Notes under the pieces: model-generated
What the model saw: only the letters and a program-made list of their open reading frames with translations
Database searches by the model: none
Told to the model about the DNA's origin: nothing
From: Geosiphon pyriformis
Lineage: Eukaryota > Glomeromycota > Glomeromycetes > Archaeosporales > Geosiphonaceae
Assembly (NCBI GenBank): GCA_016748015.1
Contig: JAAOMT010000657.1
Span: 221,271 to 285,270, forward strand
Direction of reading: 5' to 3'
DNA length: 64,000 nt
Translations under genes and position numbers: made by a program
Shown: one piece after another, positions 24,593 through 37,539 of the stretch
How positions within the stretch are numbered: the stretch's first letter is position 1
Layout of the letters: each line of letters starts with the position of its first letter

Positions 24593-26341
24593 TTTGGTGC
24601 TTCTTATAAGATTATAAATCTACAGAGACAGAGCATCTCAGAGATACACAAAAGTGGCAACTATTAAAACAATAAAAAAAGACCACTCTTCATACAAAAG
24701 AGTACTATTTCAATACTTTTAAAAAGATCTAGGAATACCAGCAGAAACCACCATCACAGAAAGTGATTTTTGCAACTATATCAATGCAAAAATCAACTGC
24801 TTATTAGGCCATACAACTAATACAGAAAGACTTGAAGAACAAATTCATTAAAGTTTACTAAAGTACTCAACAACTATCATTACTCAAGCAATTGCTGAAA
24901 CTCTACGTATAGTTAATACAGACATTAAACACTATGTGACAAAATAATTCTCTCAAGTACAACAATCAGTAGAATCTGATCTGGAAAAATATGAGTATGG
25001 ATCCAATAATCCCACAACTGCCCAAGACAAGTCCATGGTCAATAAGAAACCAAGGTTTCTCTTCCTAACAATTCCATCATATCATCAGACACCTCAAAGT
25101 AGAATTGTATTCAACCCACCTTTGGAAATCCAGTCAGAAACACCACAAACTCCTGGAAATCTACACTCTTGGAGTTAACACAGTTGGACCAAATCATTAG
25201 GAGAATATAGATTGCTGTTTGGAAATCTTACCCCAACAGCTAGTTAAACAGAAGAAAACATGTCAACTTGGAAACAACCACCAGCACAAAATCCAGCAGA
25301 ATCAGCATCTCCCCTGATGGAAGGAACAGCTATCTTACAACCTATTGGTTCAAACGACAAAGGGAAACAACCAGCATTAGCACCCAAAGAACACTTGAAT
25401 ATGCAGACACCAATCTTCTTAAATGTAACCAGTAACATTCCACCCATTAACCAGATCATGGCTTACCGGGATATTGTTAAATTGGAGAAATTCTCTGGTG
25501 AAAAAGATAATACATATTTTTGAATTGCAGATGTCAAGAAAGCAATTACTGCTAATGGTTGGAATAACAACTACACAATTCAGGCACTGCTGTTCTTTCT
25601 AACTGGAACCATCAATTCATGGTACCAGAGCCTTGCAAAGAAGTTTATCTTCTTTACAGAGTTTAAACTCACATTTTTGCAATACTTCTGTGATCCTAAT
25701 ACACTCATTTAATTGCAAAATTAATTCAGTATAATAAAACAAAATGACCATAAAGCAGTAATTACTTATTTCAAAAGATTCAATCAGGTTCTTTAACAAA
25801 TCCTAGCCATCGAGCAGAATTATTATACCACCACACAAGTCTTCAATCAATTCATTAAGGAACTAAAGAGCAGCCTTCTAAAATTCATATAACCTTGCCA
25901 TCTGACAAATCTACAAGAAGCAGTCACTCTCGTTCACAATTTTGAGTCTGCAGAACAAAAAGTGAACCATATTCAAGCCATTAATTTAGCCATTAATGGA
26001 ACTTCTAATATCAATACAAAGATAATCCAATTAAGTGAAAAACTAACTTAGAAAATTGAGAGATTCTTAGCCAGAACTGCAGGAACTTACCAACTATCAC
26101 AATGGAGAGAAAATAACAACAACAACAGATACCCACAGCAACAGAACTGTCAACAACAGCAACAACCTTGGAGATCTGATCCCCACAACTGTTACTACTA
26201 CCAGAAACATGGACATATTGCCCATGACTGCAGAAAAAAGATAATGGACTAAAATCAAGGAAACCAATATTAGCAACCAAGATATTAGCAAAACATAGTA
26301 TTTCAATATTCAATATCTCAAAATCAACTGCCCCAGTATAC
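24593..26341 (+). pseudogene. Gag of C1, first part, broken
   Basis: A Gag-like frame runs through 25260-25523 and on to 26341 with stops (for example 25521 and 25711). It has a capsid-like core (INSWYQSL near 25612) and a zinc knuckle at about 26189-26230 reading CYYYQKHGHIAHDC, where the second Cys has become Tyr. A Gln/Asn-rich stretch precedes the knuckle. The frame is cut by B1 and continues at 36459 as a Pro/Gln/Tyr-rich tail. Confidence 0.82.
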
Positions 26342-27183
26342 TGTTACTTATAGAAATATAGGAAATATATTAGCATGATTAGTAGCCAATCAGAAGTAGA
26401 TGTAGTAAATGTAAAATTCCAGGATTCCTCTCAGGATTCCCCGATGAGGAATCACAGAATTCCAGAATTTCAGGATTCTTCTCAAAGAAATCACAGGATT
26501 CCAGGAATTCCAAGATTCCTGTCATGAAGAATTGAGGAATTAAGAAATCTCAATTATGTATATATAGCAGCAGGATTAGAAGCTAAAAAGAGGGATTTTT
26601 CAGTTTAGATTTAATCTAAGCAACCTTCCAATTCCCAATTATCAAATAAATAATTATTTTATATCTCAATCCACTCTCCACTATTAACACTTCATGTTGA
26701 TAGTAATTGATACTTAACCACACTGGAACAATAGCTCTTGATCATGGCTATTGATGAGATACTAACTTACCAAATTGCCTTGGCTTATTTTCATCATTAT
26801 TTTCTTTATTTTATTTCTTTCTTTCTTTAATTCTGTTGTGCCTACTAATTGATTGAGGATTAAAAGCACTGAGTTATTGACGTCACAGATAGCCTGATAA
26901 AAGACCCAGAAATAAGAGTAGATTTATATATATTATTAGTTAGCTTACCAGAAGAGCACGACTGCCAGAATAAATCTGGCCACCAAGCTGAGAAAGAAAT
27001 TGGAAAACAACTGACAACAAATAACGAATTGCCACACTATCAGATCTCTGTCCATTATACAAAAGACTCTATCAAAACCTTCAGATACAACATTTACAGA
27101 ATATCATTGATGGAAATAGCTTTTGAGCACCAAGTTACGAGTTTGTTATTTGACTTGAGACTCCAAATAATTCAACTGTAATA
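26342..27183 (+). repeat. 5' LTR of element B1
   Basis: It begins TGTTACTTATAG and ends CTGTAATA, and pairs with 35591-36458. The upstream part holds a cluster of GGAATTCC/GGATTCC-like short repeats (about 26412-26525) before a TATATA box near 26558. Confidence 0.92.
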
Positions 27184-27185
27184 TT

Positions 27186-27202
27186 TGATGCTCCTTGTAA
27201 GG
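27186..27202 (+). other. Primer-binding-like site of B1
   Basis: TGATGCTCCTTGTAAGG follows the 5' LTR and matches the sites of A1 and C1 apart from one or two transitions. Confidence 0.65.
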
Positions 27203-27204
27203 TA

Positions 27205-30113
27205 TAATCCTACAGAGAACCAGCACCAACAACACCAAACCAAAAGTGGTAGAATCAGAAATAATAGGGACAAATTATTTAAGATTTGCAAAATTTTTAT
27301 TTCAACAGTACAGCCAGCAGCTAGGCCTAAACAACAATCATTACCCAGCAGAATCAGCTTTCAACTTCTATGTCAATGAAAGAATCACAGATTTCCTAGG
27401 AAGACCAGTTGACATTGAATCAGCAAGAAAAAATTTTTATTCAGAACTAATCCAACATACCAACTTATCCAGAAATTACAGCTTTGCACCCATTATCAGA
27501 AAAATCAACCAAGAAATTGAAAGATATACACAAAAGACATTCCCTATTACTTACCAAAACAAAGGCAAAGGAAAACTACAGACACCAGCAATAACACCCA
27601 AAGAAATACAAATTCCTAACTGGAAAAAACAAAGAATCGAATTTCTGATATACTCATTATACCATCACACACCTGAAAGTACCATCAACATCACATTAGC
27701 AGATGCGTCTACCAGTACAAAGACGCCACTAGCAAGAATCACATTTCAGAGTAAACAAAAGAAAAACGAACTATTAGAAGCATACAGCAATTATTTTGAA
27801 GGATTTAAATCAAGATCACTAACACCATCAGGATTTCAATTACTGCCTCATCAGCCAGATTTTGGAACTGTTAGTCCTTGGGAAATTACTGAATCAGAAG
27901 AAAAAAAAGATGAGGATCAGAAATTTAATTACCAAAACCCAATCCTAGAAGACCCGAACATTCAAACTCAGCAACATTTAAAAAATTCAGAAATTGAAAC
28001 TCTGAATATTTGAACCCTGCCAAATCAAAGAAATTAAAACCCCGAGTTAATTCATCAGCAAAATCTATCTCCAGTTATTGTTATTAATCAACCACCAATT
28101 AAGCCGATCAGTAAGCCAATTCAACTATTTCAAGTACTACTCCAACAACTGTTACCTTTTCAACAACCACTTCAACAGCCACCACAACCACCCAACTTAG
28201 ATCCAATGGCCTATGCACCAATCACAAAACTTGACAACTTTACCGGCGAAGAGGATGATGCTCAAGTATAGCTGAATGATATAGAAAAAGCCATTGCAGC
28301 CAATGGATGGAATGATGCCCAGACAATGCAAGCCATTCTCTACTTTTTCAAGGATACTGCCAATTTATGGTACCAGAGCTTGATTAATAAACCACAAGAT
28401 TTTGATGCATTCAAAGAGGAATTCCTAAGATACTTCAGCAACAATAACAGCATCAATTGCCTAGTCAACATGTTCACCACCATGAAACAAAGAGAAACTA
28501 AAGCAGTCACTACTTACTTGGAATGCTTCCATCAAAATCTGCGCCAAATTCAAGCAATTGATGCCAACTATTTCACAGCATTACAGATCCTTAACCAGTT
28601 TATCCATGGCCTGCGCAGCAGCATCCTGCAACATGTATGTCTGTTGCATCCAGGTATACTTCAAGATGCAGTCACACATGCCAAAGATTTTGAATCTGCT
28701 GAGTCAGAGGCCAACCACGCCCAAGCCATTAATCTAGTAATGAACAGATCATCTGAATTGGATTCCAAATTGGAAAAGTTCAGTGAATCAATTAATAAGA
28801 GATTAGAAGGATACTTAGCTGACAATCATGCCATTTATCAGCCTCCACAATGATGCAATAATCATAGAAACTCTAATCGTGTCCAAAATCAACCACATCC
28901 ATCTTCATCAACCAATCAACAGTGGCAACAGGAAATGCATATTTGCCACTATTGTGGTAAACAAGGACATATTCAAATCGATTGCTGTCAGCATTTAAAT
29001 AACAAATGATCAAGAAATCAATATCAAAACCCTGATCGTTGGTTCTCAACTCTGAATCATCAATCAAACTCAACACAATATCAAACTACTTACCTGCCAA
29101 TGATGCAGCAATCAATTTATCAACCACCAGTATATTAAGCTCTAATTTATCAACCAATGGCCCCAATTTATCAGCCACAGCCACAGGTAATATATCAACT
29201 GCAGTCACCAACAATTTATCAACCCCAAATGATTCAGACCCCACCACAAAACTTACCAGCCAGCGAAGTCCAAAAACCGAGAATTACACAGCAAAACTGA
29301 AGATTGTCGATAGTAGTTCATTAGCCAATTCCCTGTTCCTTCAGTCAAACAAGATCTTATCAATAAAATTTGGGTGCTGGGAATTCCCAAAACCTGAATT
29401 CCCAGGACTATTTAAGTCTCCTGGTTACTCCAGAAGATGCCTCACCCAGCAACCAAGAACCCACTCAAAACCACCAAACACGTACCAGCAATATTCTACC
29501 AACAATAGTCACCAACGACAAATTACTGAACGCCATTTTTCCATTCAAACTCAAGGAACTATCAACCATGCCATTATTGAGTGGAGCTACACTGGAAGAA
29601 AAGCCAATTACCGCCATGTATACTGATGTAAAAATTGATGGCCATCTCATCAAACTAATTCTTGACAGTGGTTCAGCAGGCAGCATCATTACATGACAAC
29701 TTATGGATCAATTAGGTGACTGAGTTGATTGAGCTGCTAGCACCAGAATCATCACAGCTGATGAAGTGACCAAGACTCCAATCGGCGAAATCAATGACTT
29801 ATCAATTGAAATTAACGGCATCATAGTACCAATCAAAATACTCGTTATGGAAGCCACCCAATAGCAAGCTCTAGTAGGTAATGACTAGCTGTCTAAGACA
29901 AACACCACTTTGGATTAGAATACACAAGAGCTTCAACTCAGCCAGAATGGGCGACACATGCAAGTACCAGCAATATGTGGCCACTTCAAGACTACCAACA
30001 CCACGGCATCATTAATCAACTTCGAGGAAGAAAAACCAAAACCTATCTGGGAAGCCTACCAAGTATTGTGGGCTGATGAAGAGCACAACGAGCTGCCACC
30101 AATACTCTCTTAG
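27205..30113 (+). pseudogene. Gag and protease of B1, broken
   Basis: A single frame runs from about 27246 through 28013, 28326-28853 and 29370-29696. It holds an N-terminal 255-codon segment, a capsid-like core (28326-28850), a CCHC knuckle (28941-28985, CHYCGKQGHIQIDC), a long stretch of YQP/Gln/Pro repeats, and an aspartic protease with intact LILDSGSAGS (about 29658-29690). Stops at 28014, 28268, 28851, 29007, 29694 and 30111 break it. No ATG stands out at the 5' end, so the start is uncertain. Confidence 0.85.
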
Positions 30114-30334
30114 GATGACAACAGGAAAGGGAAGCAAACAAACGAACTTACCTGGGAAACCGACAATCTAACTTGAACCGACAACAAACAAGAAGAAGCT
30201 TTCAGTTGGGAATGGAACAAAAATAAGAGAAAAAAAAAAGAAAAAAAAAAGGAATGCCACCAACTGCTGTCATTTATAACTCCTACACCCACCACACTTC
30301 ACAACAATCCAATTATTGACAGCCAAGGCTTGTA

Positions 30335-32248
30335 TGTGTCAATTGCAGCAAGAAACTGTCATCAATGAGCACATGCTGTAGCGACGATGAGGAATACCAC
30401 ACTGCAACAAAGTTCTACTGTCATCCATGCTTACTTGAATGCTTTGGATGACCAAAGCAGCAAGGAAAATGGGATAACCAACTTTGTTTCGCTTGTGGGG
30501 AGACCCTGCTAGATAAAAGAATGTGAAATAACATTCCAGGATGTAGAGGAATGTGCGATGCATTGTGTCAATACACAATTCTAATAAGTGACTGGGTAAA
30601 GAAAAGAACACCAATAGAAGCAGCCTGGAGAAGAGCCGTGCAGTGACTGGACAGTTGTCCACATGATGATGATAAAATTTGGAGAATGGCAATTAGCAAA
30701 ATAGAAGGAGCAACACCCGAAGAGATCAGAGAAATCAAAAACAACTCATCAGAACCCATCAAGCTTGACTGGAATGCAAAGCCAGTCATAAATTTTCTGG
30801 AACCAAAAAAGTTCCATGAATACTACCAAAACTTGGCACCCACTAGAGAAGAGCAAGAACAATAGCTAGCACAGTTGAATACAAGACTGTGTCGCCATTG
30901 TTTAATTCCCAGTAACTTTGAATATTGTGACAATTGTAATCTTATTTACAATCCACCACCATGCATAATCTACACAATCCCCGAAGAGAAAGAACCAATC
31001 AGCAGCTGTGCATCAGAGTCGGAATCACCACTCAATCCCAATTCAAACCCTGACAATAATGATGATAAGAATAACAGTTTCAGCTCTGTTCAAAATGGCA
31101 ATGACAATGACAACAATATCAACTCAGATTCAAACTCCAACTCAAACTATGAACAATATATCATGCTTCCTGATCTCACCAAGGAACAAAAACTGAAATG
31201 GTTCAGCAATAATAATGAAGGTATTATGCCAGAATGTGCGCACAATACTGATGCAGAATTTGATCTGAGATATTCGGGAACAGAAGCCATCAAATTAGAA
31301 CCACATACGTGCACCTGTATTAATTTGAAAATAGCACTGGAAATTCCAGCAACAACAATGGTTCAATTAGCATCTAGGAGTAGTTTAGCAAAAAGAGGGA
31401 TTAATATAAGAGGAGAAATAATTGACGCAGAATATGTAGGAAATATCATCACTATGCTACAAAATAACTCAAACAAGGCCTATATAATAGAGCCGAACGA
31501 AAAGATAGCACAGGCAATATTCTTATCTTTGGTTAAGATAGCTCAATTAGTACCAGTAGGAAACAGAGAAGAGTTAGAAATAACAGCAAGAGGGATACAG
31601 GGATTTGGGTCAATGGGTAGAATAGATGTATCAGTTAATATAGCAGAAGAAAAAATTGTTGGCCAAGAAAAAATTATCTCAACCGGTCAAGCTATTTCCA
31701 TTCCACCATATAGCCAGTATATGCTAACAATAGAAAGAAAGGAAAAAGAGCAAGAACAGATTTTTGAAGCTAAAGCAAGCCTTTGTAAATTAGGAGAAAT
31801 AAGATTGATCAATCTCTACATACTAGCCAAAAGCTATAGCCACATAAAAATTCCCATCTACAACAACACTGGCAATGTCATCAACATACCAGAAGGAACC
31901 ACCATCAGATATTTAACCACAGAAATAGAAGACCAACCATCAAACCCCATTCCAGACTTTTTACAACTTTGTGAATATATTGACATCACATCACAAACAA
32001 TCTATAGACAAGACAAATGTTATTTACTCCAACCAAAACAATTGGAACAAATGAACATAGGAAACTTAGATCCACTTCAACATATACAGCTCAAGATGTT
32101 GCTCAACAATTTCAAGAACATTTTTGCCAGTGAAAACGAGTTTGACCAAACTGACATCATCCAGCATCAGATCAAGACTGGAGATGCAATGCCAATCAAA
32201 CAAAGAGCATACAGAGTGCCACCAGCCAGCCACGAGATCATTCGTTAA
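30335..32248 (+). pseudogene. Cys-rich region plus dUTPase domain of B1 pol
   Basis: Between protease and reverse transcriptase lies a Cys-rich, zinc-binding-like region: CVNC, TCC, CHPC, CFAC, and CRGMCDALC within 30335-30573, then CRHC and CDNC at 30889-30942. A dUTPase-like domain follows at about 31245-31625. It shows DAEFDL (motif 1), SRSSLAKRG (motif 2), GEIIDAEYVG (motif 3 with Asp and Tyr), NEKIAQAIF (motif 4) and RGIQGFGSMG (motif 5). In dUTPases these form the trimer active site that splits dUTP to dUMP. The stretch 30875-32248 is open for 457 codons, and a further beta-rich linker leads to RT. Upstream stops (30421, 30513 and others) and a frame change at an A-run (30230-30250) break the polyprotein. 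Confidence 0.85.
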
Positions 32249-33438
32249 GAGATAAACCAAATGCTTAACAATGGGTTAATTCAACCATCAATGAGCCCAT
32301 GGTCATTACCAGTAGTACTTGTTTGTAAAAAGAATGGAAAAATCCGATTTTGTGTGGACTACAGGAAACTCAACAGTGTAACTTGTAGAGACAGCTATCC
32401 AACTCCATGAATACAGGAATTATTTGATGCTTTCGGTGAAAACAAATGGTTCTCAACATTAGACTTAGACAGTGGTTATTGGCAAGTAGCCATGAATCCA
32501 GCTGACAAAAAGAAGACAGCATTCACCACTAGAAAAGGGAATTTTGAATTTGAAGTAATGCCATTTGGCTTAACCAATGCCCCAGCCACTTTCCAATGGC
32601 TAATGGAAATTGTTTATACTGGCTTATTGTGGAAATCAGTAGTTGTATACTTGGATGACACCAATGTATTCTCAAAAACATTTGATGATCACTTTCATCA
32701 TCTTCAACAAGTGTTTGAAAGGTTAAGAAGAGCAAGACTAAAGTTAAATGCAACAAAGTGCTTCTTTGGCAAAACAGAACTAAAATTTTTGGGACACATA
32801 ATCAGTAAAGACAGCATCAAAATGGATCCAGAGAAAATAGAGATAGTAAAAAACTTTCCAGTACCAACCAATGTAACTGAATTGAAATCATTCTTGGGAT
32901 TCACAAGCTATTATCGATGCTTTATAAAGAATTTTTTAAAGATAGCTCAACCGCTCAATAATTTGCAAACCAAGAATACCAAATATGAATGGACAGAAAG
33001 TCAACAAGAAGCTTTTGATATTCTGAAAAGAAAGCTTATTCAAGCTCCAGTACTGATCTACCCAGATTACAACAAACCATTTATCATTACTACTGATGTA
33101 TCAGGCCAAGCATTGGGAGCAGTACTATCTCAAAAGAGACCAAATGGCAGAGTACATCCAGTAGCATATGCCAGCCAAGGTCTAACACCAGCCGAAAAGA
33201 ACTATGGAACACCAGAACTAGAACATTTAGCAATTTATTGGGCAGTCATGAAGTGGAACAAATACTTGAGCCAAAAGTTTGATATATACACAGATTATAA
33301 AGAGTTAACATCACTTTAAAAGCAAGAATTTGATGACGGCCATCAATTCAGATGGAAAATGGCACTATTACGATATACTTATGCTATACACTATAAGAAA
33401 GGAAAAGACAACAGAAATGCTGATGATTTGTCGTAAAT
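32249..33438 (+). pseudogene. Reverse transcriptase and RNase H of B1
   Basis: RT motifs include FCVDYRKLN, LDLDSGYWQV, MPFGLTNAP and the catalytic YLDD (about 32650). RNase H follows with TTDVSGQALGAVLSQ (about 33085-33130), where the usual DAS is DVS. Only a few stops interrupt it (32246, 32408, 33317, 33434). It lies in the same frame as the dUTPase segment, so one polyprotein is inferred. Confidence 0.92.
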
Positions 33439-33583
33439 AAGACAAATTTAAGAACATTTCAACCCAAAAATATAACAAAACCAGAACAATACCAACAAAA
33501 AATAACAAAAGATGAACATACAAAAATATCAACAACTCTAACATTATATAAACACTCAACAGTTCAAAGAGAATTTATTTCAA

Positions 33584-34753
33584 ATGGAACGAAAGAGGAT
33601 CAAACAACAATCAAAATATTTTATCACTTACCAAAATATACTTTATCAGAAAAATAGGAGGGATCTAGATCAGCCAACCAGAGTAATTACAGAGCCAGAG
33701 AAAGAGACAATATTATTCAACATGCACTCAAATCCAACAGCCAGACACTTTCACAAAGAAGCAACCATGAAAAGAACCAGAAAAAGATACTATTGGTCAT
33801 CAATGTATCCAGACATTATCCAATATGTTCAAAATTGTAATGCTTGTCAGCGAAGAGGAGGAACAAGACCCAGTGAACCATTAAGACCAATCAAAGTGAG
33901 ACAACCATTTGACCGGATTGGAATTGATTTAGTTGGACCATTAACAATCACCAGCAGAGGAAACAGATATATAGTAGTAGTCATGGACTATCTCACTAAA
34001 TGGCCAGAGGCGAAAGCAATTCAAAGAGTGAATGCAAAATTTGTTGCCAAATTTGTTCATCAAGATTTAATTTGTCAACACAGATGTCCAAAAGAATTAT
34101 TATCAGACCAAGGAACTCATTTTGTGAACAGAACATTAACAGAATTGAGCCAAAGATTCGGAATTAAGAGACTATTATCATCACCATACCATCCACAAAC
34201 CAACAGATTAGTCAAAAAATTCAACAGAACATTGTGTAAAGCAATTGCCAAACTCAGCCAAAAAAACCAGGACAAATGAGATTTGTTCATACCATTAGTA
34301 TTATTTGCTTATTAGACAATGAAGCAAGATACTACACAAGCAACACCATTTGAATTAGTATATGGTAGAACAGCAACATTACCAGTAGAGAGAGAAATTA
34401 GTACATATCAAGCTGAACCAATAACAGAAGAGAATTTTCAAGAAACATTGCTGAGAAGAACATATGAATTAATAGAAACATTAGAAAACAAACGAAAAAG
34501 AGCAGCTGATAATATTCAAAAGTTACAAAAAAAACAGAAAGAAAGACACAATAGTCAACTACTAGACAAACCAGTTGAATTCAAGATTAGAGACAAAGTA
34601 CTTTTATATTGTACTAAAGCAGAAAAACAATGGAGTGGAAAATTTGACCCCAAATGGGATGGACCATTTCACATAGAAGAAATTCTAGGAAATGGAGCTT
34701 ACAAATTAAGACTGGATAACAAAATTTTAACCAAAGCAGCACATAAAGATTGA
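33584..34753 (+). pseudogene. Integrase of B1 with GPY/F module
   Basis: It has an HHCC zinc-binding domain (MHSNPTARHFH to CNACQRR, 33722-33860) and the catalytic core with GIDLVGP and LLSDQGTHF. The third acidic residue is lost: NRLVKKFNR replaces the usual NGLVERFNR, a Glu-to-Lys change. A GPF module (KWDGPFHIEEILGNGAY) lies at about 34655-34705. Stops at 34277 and 34313 split it. Confidence 0.9.
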
Positions 34754-35590
34754 CTGAAATCATACCACAACATTACACTATCATCTATCAGTAATATTCC
34801 ACAATTAGAAGTACAGAGAATACTAGTCCAACCAGATGAAATTCCACGAAATCTGGAACCAATAATTATTATCGACAACAACATGTTAAATTGATTCAGC
34901 AAAAGAATATATAAAAACATGGTAAATGCGACAAAAAATATCAGAAAATAGAAATTACAGACAACATTCACTCACTAGCACAACAACTTTTTCAATTGAT
35001 TCAACACCAGGAAATAAAAATTACAATCAATCAACAAACCATTTGATATCAAAATCCTAGAAAGACATTGCAACCCAGAACACAAAAGAAAACTGAAAAT
35101 ATGGTGGACAAAATCATTGCGAAAGTAAAATTAACAATAAGAGAGTTGACAAAAGAGACACTATATTAAGAGTTGACTAAAGAAACTTGAAATTAGTGGA
35201 TACAACAATTTTCAAGAAACTATTGTTATTTTTATTTGGGACAACATATAAATATCCAGAATCTATTTACGGATAAAACAAAGCAATTATTCGACAAAAG
35301 AATATTACAACAATTAGAACATTTTGTGGGAAAGAACAACTTATCCACACAGGCCTGAACCATATACTGAATATATACAGCATTTCAGGATAGACCAGAA
35401 ATATTACTCAACAAAGCAATAGATATGGTTACCAGTAATCAATTGGAAAAGATCACCAATGCTCAATTTGAAAAATTACAGACCCAAATAACACAAGTAA
35501 TTCTCAAAAACAAAATCCAGGAAATACTTCAAGAGGGGGAATTAAATGAGTTGGATTTCAACAGAGCTCAATATTAAAAGGAGGGAATAA
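34754..35590 (+). other. Post-integrase region and polypurine tract of B1
   Basis: A broken frame of roughly 200 codons follows integrase (about 34940-35576; for example the helical stretch around LLNKAIDMVTSNQLEKI, near 35410-35455). It ends at the tract AAAAGGAGGGA (35577-35587), next to the LTR. C1 has a counterpart at 42028-42762. The function is unknown. Confidence 0.6.
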
Positions 35591-36458
35591 TGTTACTCAT
35601 AGAAATATAGGAAATATATTAGCATAATTAGTAGCCAATCAGAAGTAGGCATAGTAAATGTGGAATTTCAGGATTCCTCTCAGGAATTGCAGGATTTCAG
35701 GAATTTTAGAATTCCCCAATGAGGAATTGCAGGATTCCAGAATTCCAGGATTCCTCTTAAAGAAATTGCAGAATTCCAGGAATTCCAGGATTCCTGTCAT
35801 GAAGAATTAAGGAATTAAAGAATCTCAATTATGTATATATAGCAGCAGGATTAGAAGCTGAAAAGAGGGACCTCTCAGTTTAGATTTAATCTAAGCAATC
35901 TTTCAATTCCCAATTATCAAATAAATAATTATTTTATATCTCAATCCACTCTCCACTATTAACACTTCATGTTGATAGTAATTGATACTTAACCACACTG
36001 AAACAATAGCTCTTGATCATGACTATTGATGAGATACTAACTTACCAAATTGCCTTGGCTTATTTTCATCATTATTTTCTTTATTTTATTTATTTATTTC
36101 TTTAATTCTGTTGTGCCTACTAATTGATTGAGAATTAAAAGCACTGAGTTATTGACATCACGGATAGCCTGGTAAAAGACCCAAAAATAAGGGTAGATTT
36201 ATATATATTATCAGTTAGCTTACCAGAAAGGCATGACTGCCAGAATAAATCTGGCCACCAAGCTGAGAAAAAAATTGGAAAACAACTGACAACAAATGAT
36301 GAATTGCTGCACTATCGGATCTCTGTTCATTATACAAAAGACTTCATCAAAACCTTCAGATACAACATTTGCAGAATATCATCGATGGAAATAGCTTTTG
36401 AGCACCAAATTACAGGTTTGTTATTTGACTTGAGACTCCAAATAATTCAACTGTAACA
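35591..36458 (+). repeat. 3' LTR of element B1
   Basis: It begins TGTTACTCATAG and ends CTGTAACA. Compared with the 5' LTR it is 26 bp longer, mainly in the GGAATTCC-type repeat zone (about 35660-35800), with scattered transitions. Confidence 0.92.
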
Positions 36459-37500
36459 ATGCACAACAAGTTCCATACACTTAACCACCACCCCAGAACT
36501 ATTATCAACCACCACCAATAACACAAGCAATCTTTTACTATCAAATTTTTTTTTACAGCCAGCCCAGATCTTGAGCCATAGACTATAATCAAAAATAGAG
36601 GAATTCTAACAACAATCAGGCACAAACCAACAGTAGACTGTCTTGACCAATCCCTCGCAGTCCTGCCCAATCTCAACCAACACCAACCGAATACCCGAAT
36701 TAAGCTTCCTATCTTGATCTCATGGAAGCCCAGAGTTTTGATAAATTTACACCAGTGGAAAGGAGGAATGTAGAACAAACCACCAAATCTTTTAATCAAA
36801 CAAAAAGCAATATCTCACCAGCCATTATTATTGAAGACATTATTCTAGCCACCATATTTCCTTTTAATATCAATACTTTAAACAATTATAGCCTTTTTAG
36901 TAGAGCAGCCATCAATCAGGATAAACCAATAATGGCTCTATACACTGATGCCAGAGCCAGAGGAATAGATATTAAATTAATCCTAAATAACAGATCAGCC
37001 AGTAGCATAATTACGAAGCAGCTCATAGACCAACTAAGTCACTGAGTAGATCATGCTGCTACTGTTCAGATTATTACAGCAGATAGAAATACAAAAACCC
37101 CAATAGAAAAAATTGACAACTTCTTTTTCGAGATTAATGGAATCCAGATCTCTATCAAAGTACTTGTTATAGAAGCCACTCAATATCAAGCTCTGGGTAA
37201 AAAATAATTGGTTGTCAAAAGCCAATGCTACTCTCGACTAGAACACCCAAGAACTTTAACTCACATTCAATAGACAGTATGCCCAAGTTCCAGTTATGTA
37301 CGGACATTTTAAAACCCAATATACTGAGGAACTCCTTATTAAATTTGAAAACACATCACTACTACCAACTATTGAGATCTATCAGGTTTCATGAGCAGAT
37401 GATTATCAAACTGAACTACCCCCACCACCAACTTGGGAAGAAAAAAGAAAAAGCAGAGCCGAAGAAGAACTCCAATTGTTATTACTAGAATACATAATCT
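36459..37500 (+). pseudogene. Gag tail and protease of C1
   Basis: The sequence resumes the C1 Gag with a Pro/Gln/Tyr-rich tail, then a protease-like part at 36722-37045 (PIMALYTDARARG, LILNNRSASSIIT). The active site DSGSA has become NNRSA. Stops follow downstream. Confidence 0.75.
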
Positions 37501-37539
37501 CAGACCAAAGAAATCTATTTTATCAACCTTCAAGACTAA

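Larger units (their letters stand above)
26342..36458 (+). mobile_element. Ty3/gypsy element B1 (family B), near complete, inactive
   Basis: It has LTRs 26342-27183 and 35591-36458, a primer-binding-like site, gag, protease, Cys-rich region, dUTPase, RT, RNase H, integrase, a 3' region and a polypurine tract. It interrupts the Gag of C1; joining 26341 to 36459 restores C1. The flanks are ATAC and ATGC, consistent with a 4-bp target duplication with one transition. It is the best copy of family B in the window, but gag-pol contains many stops. Confidence 0.93.
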
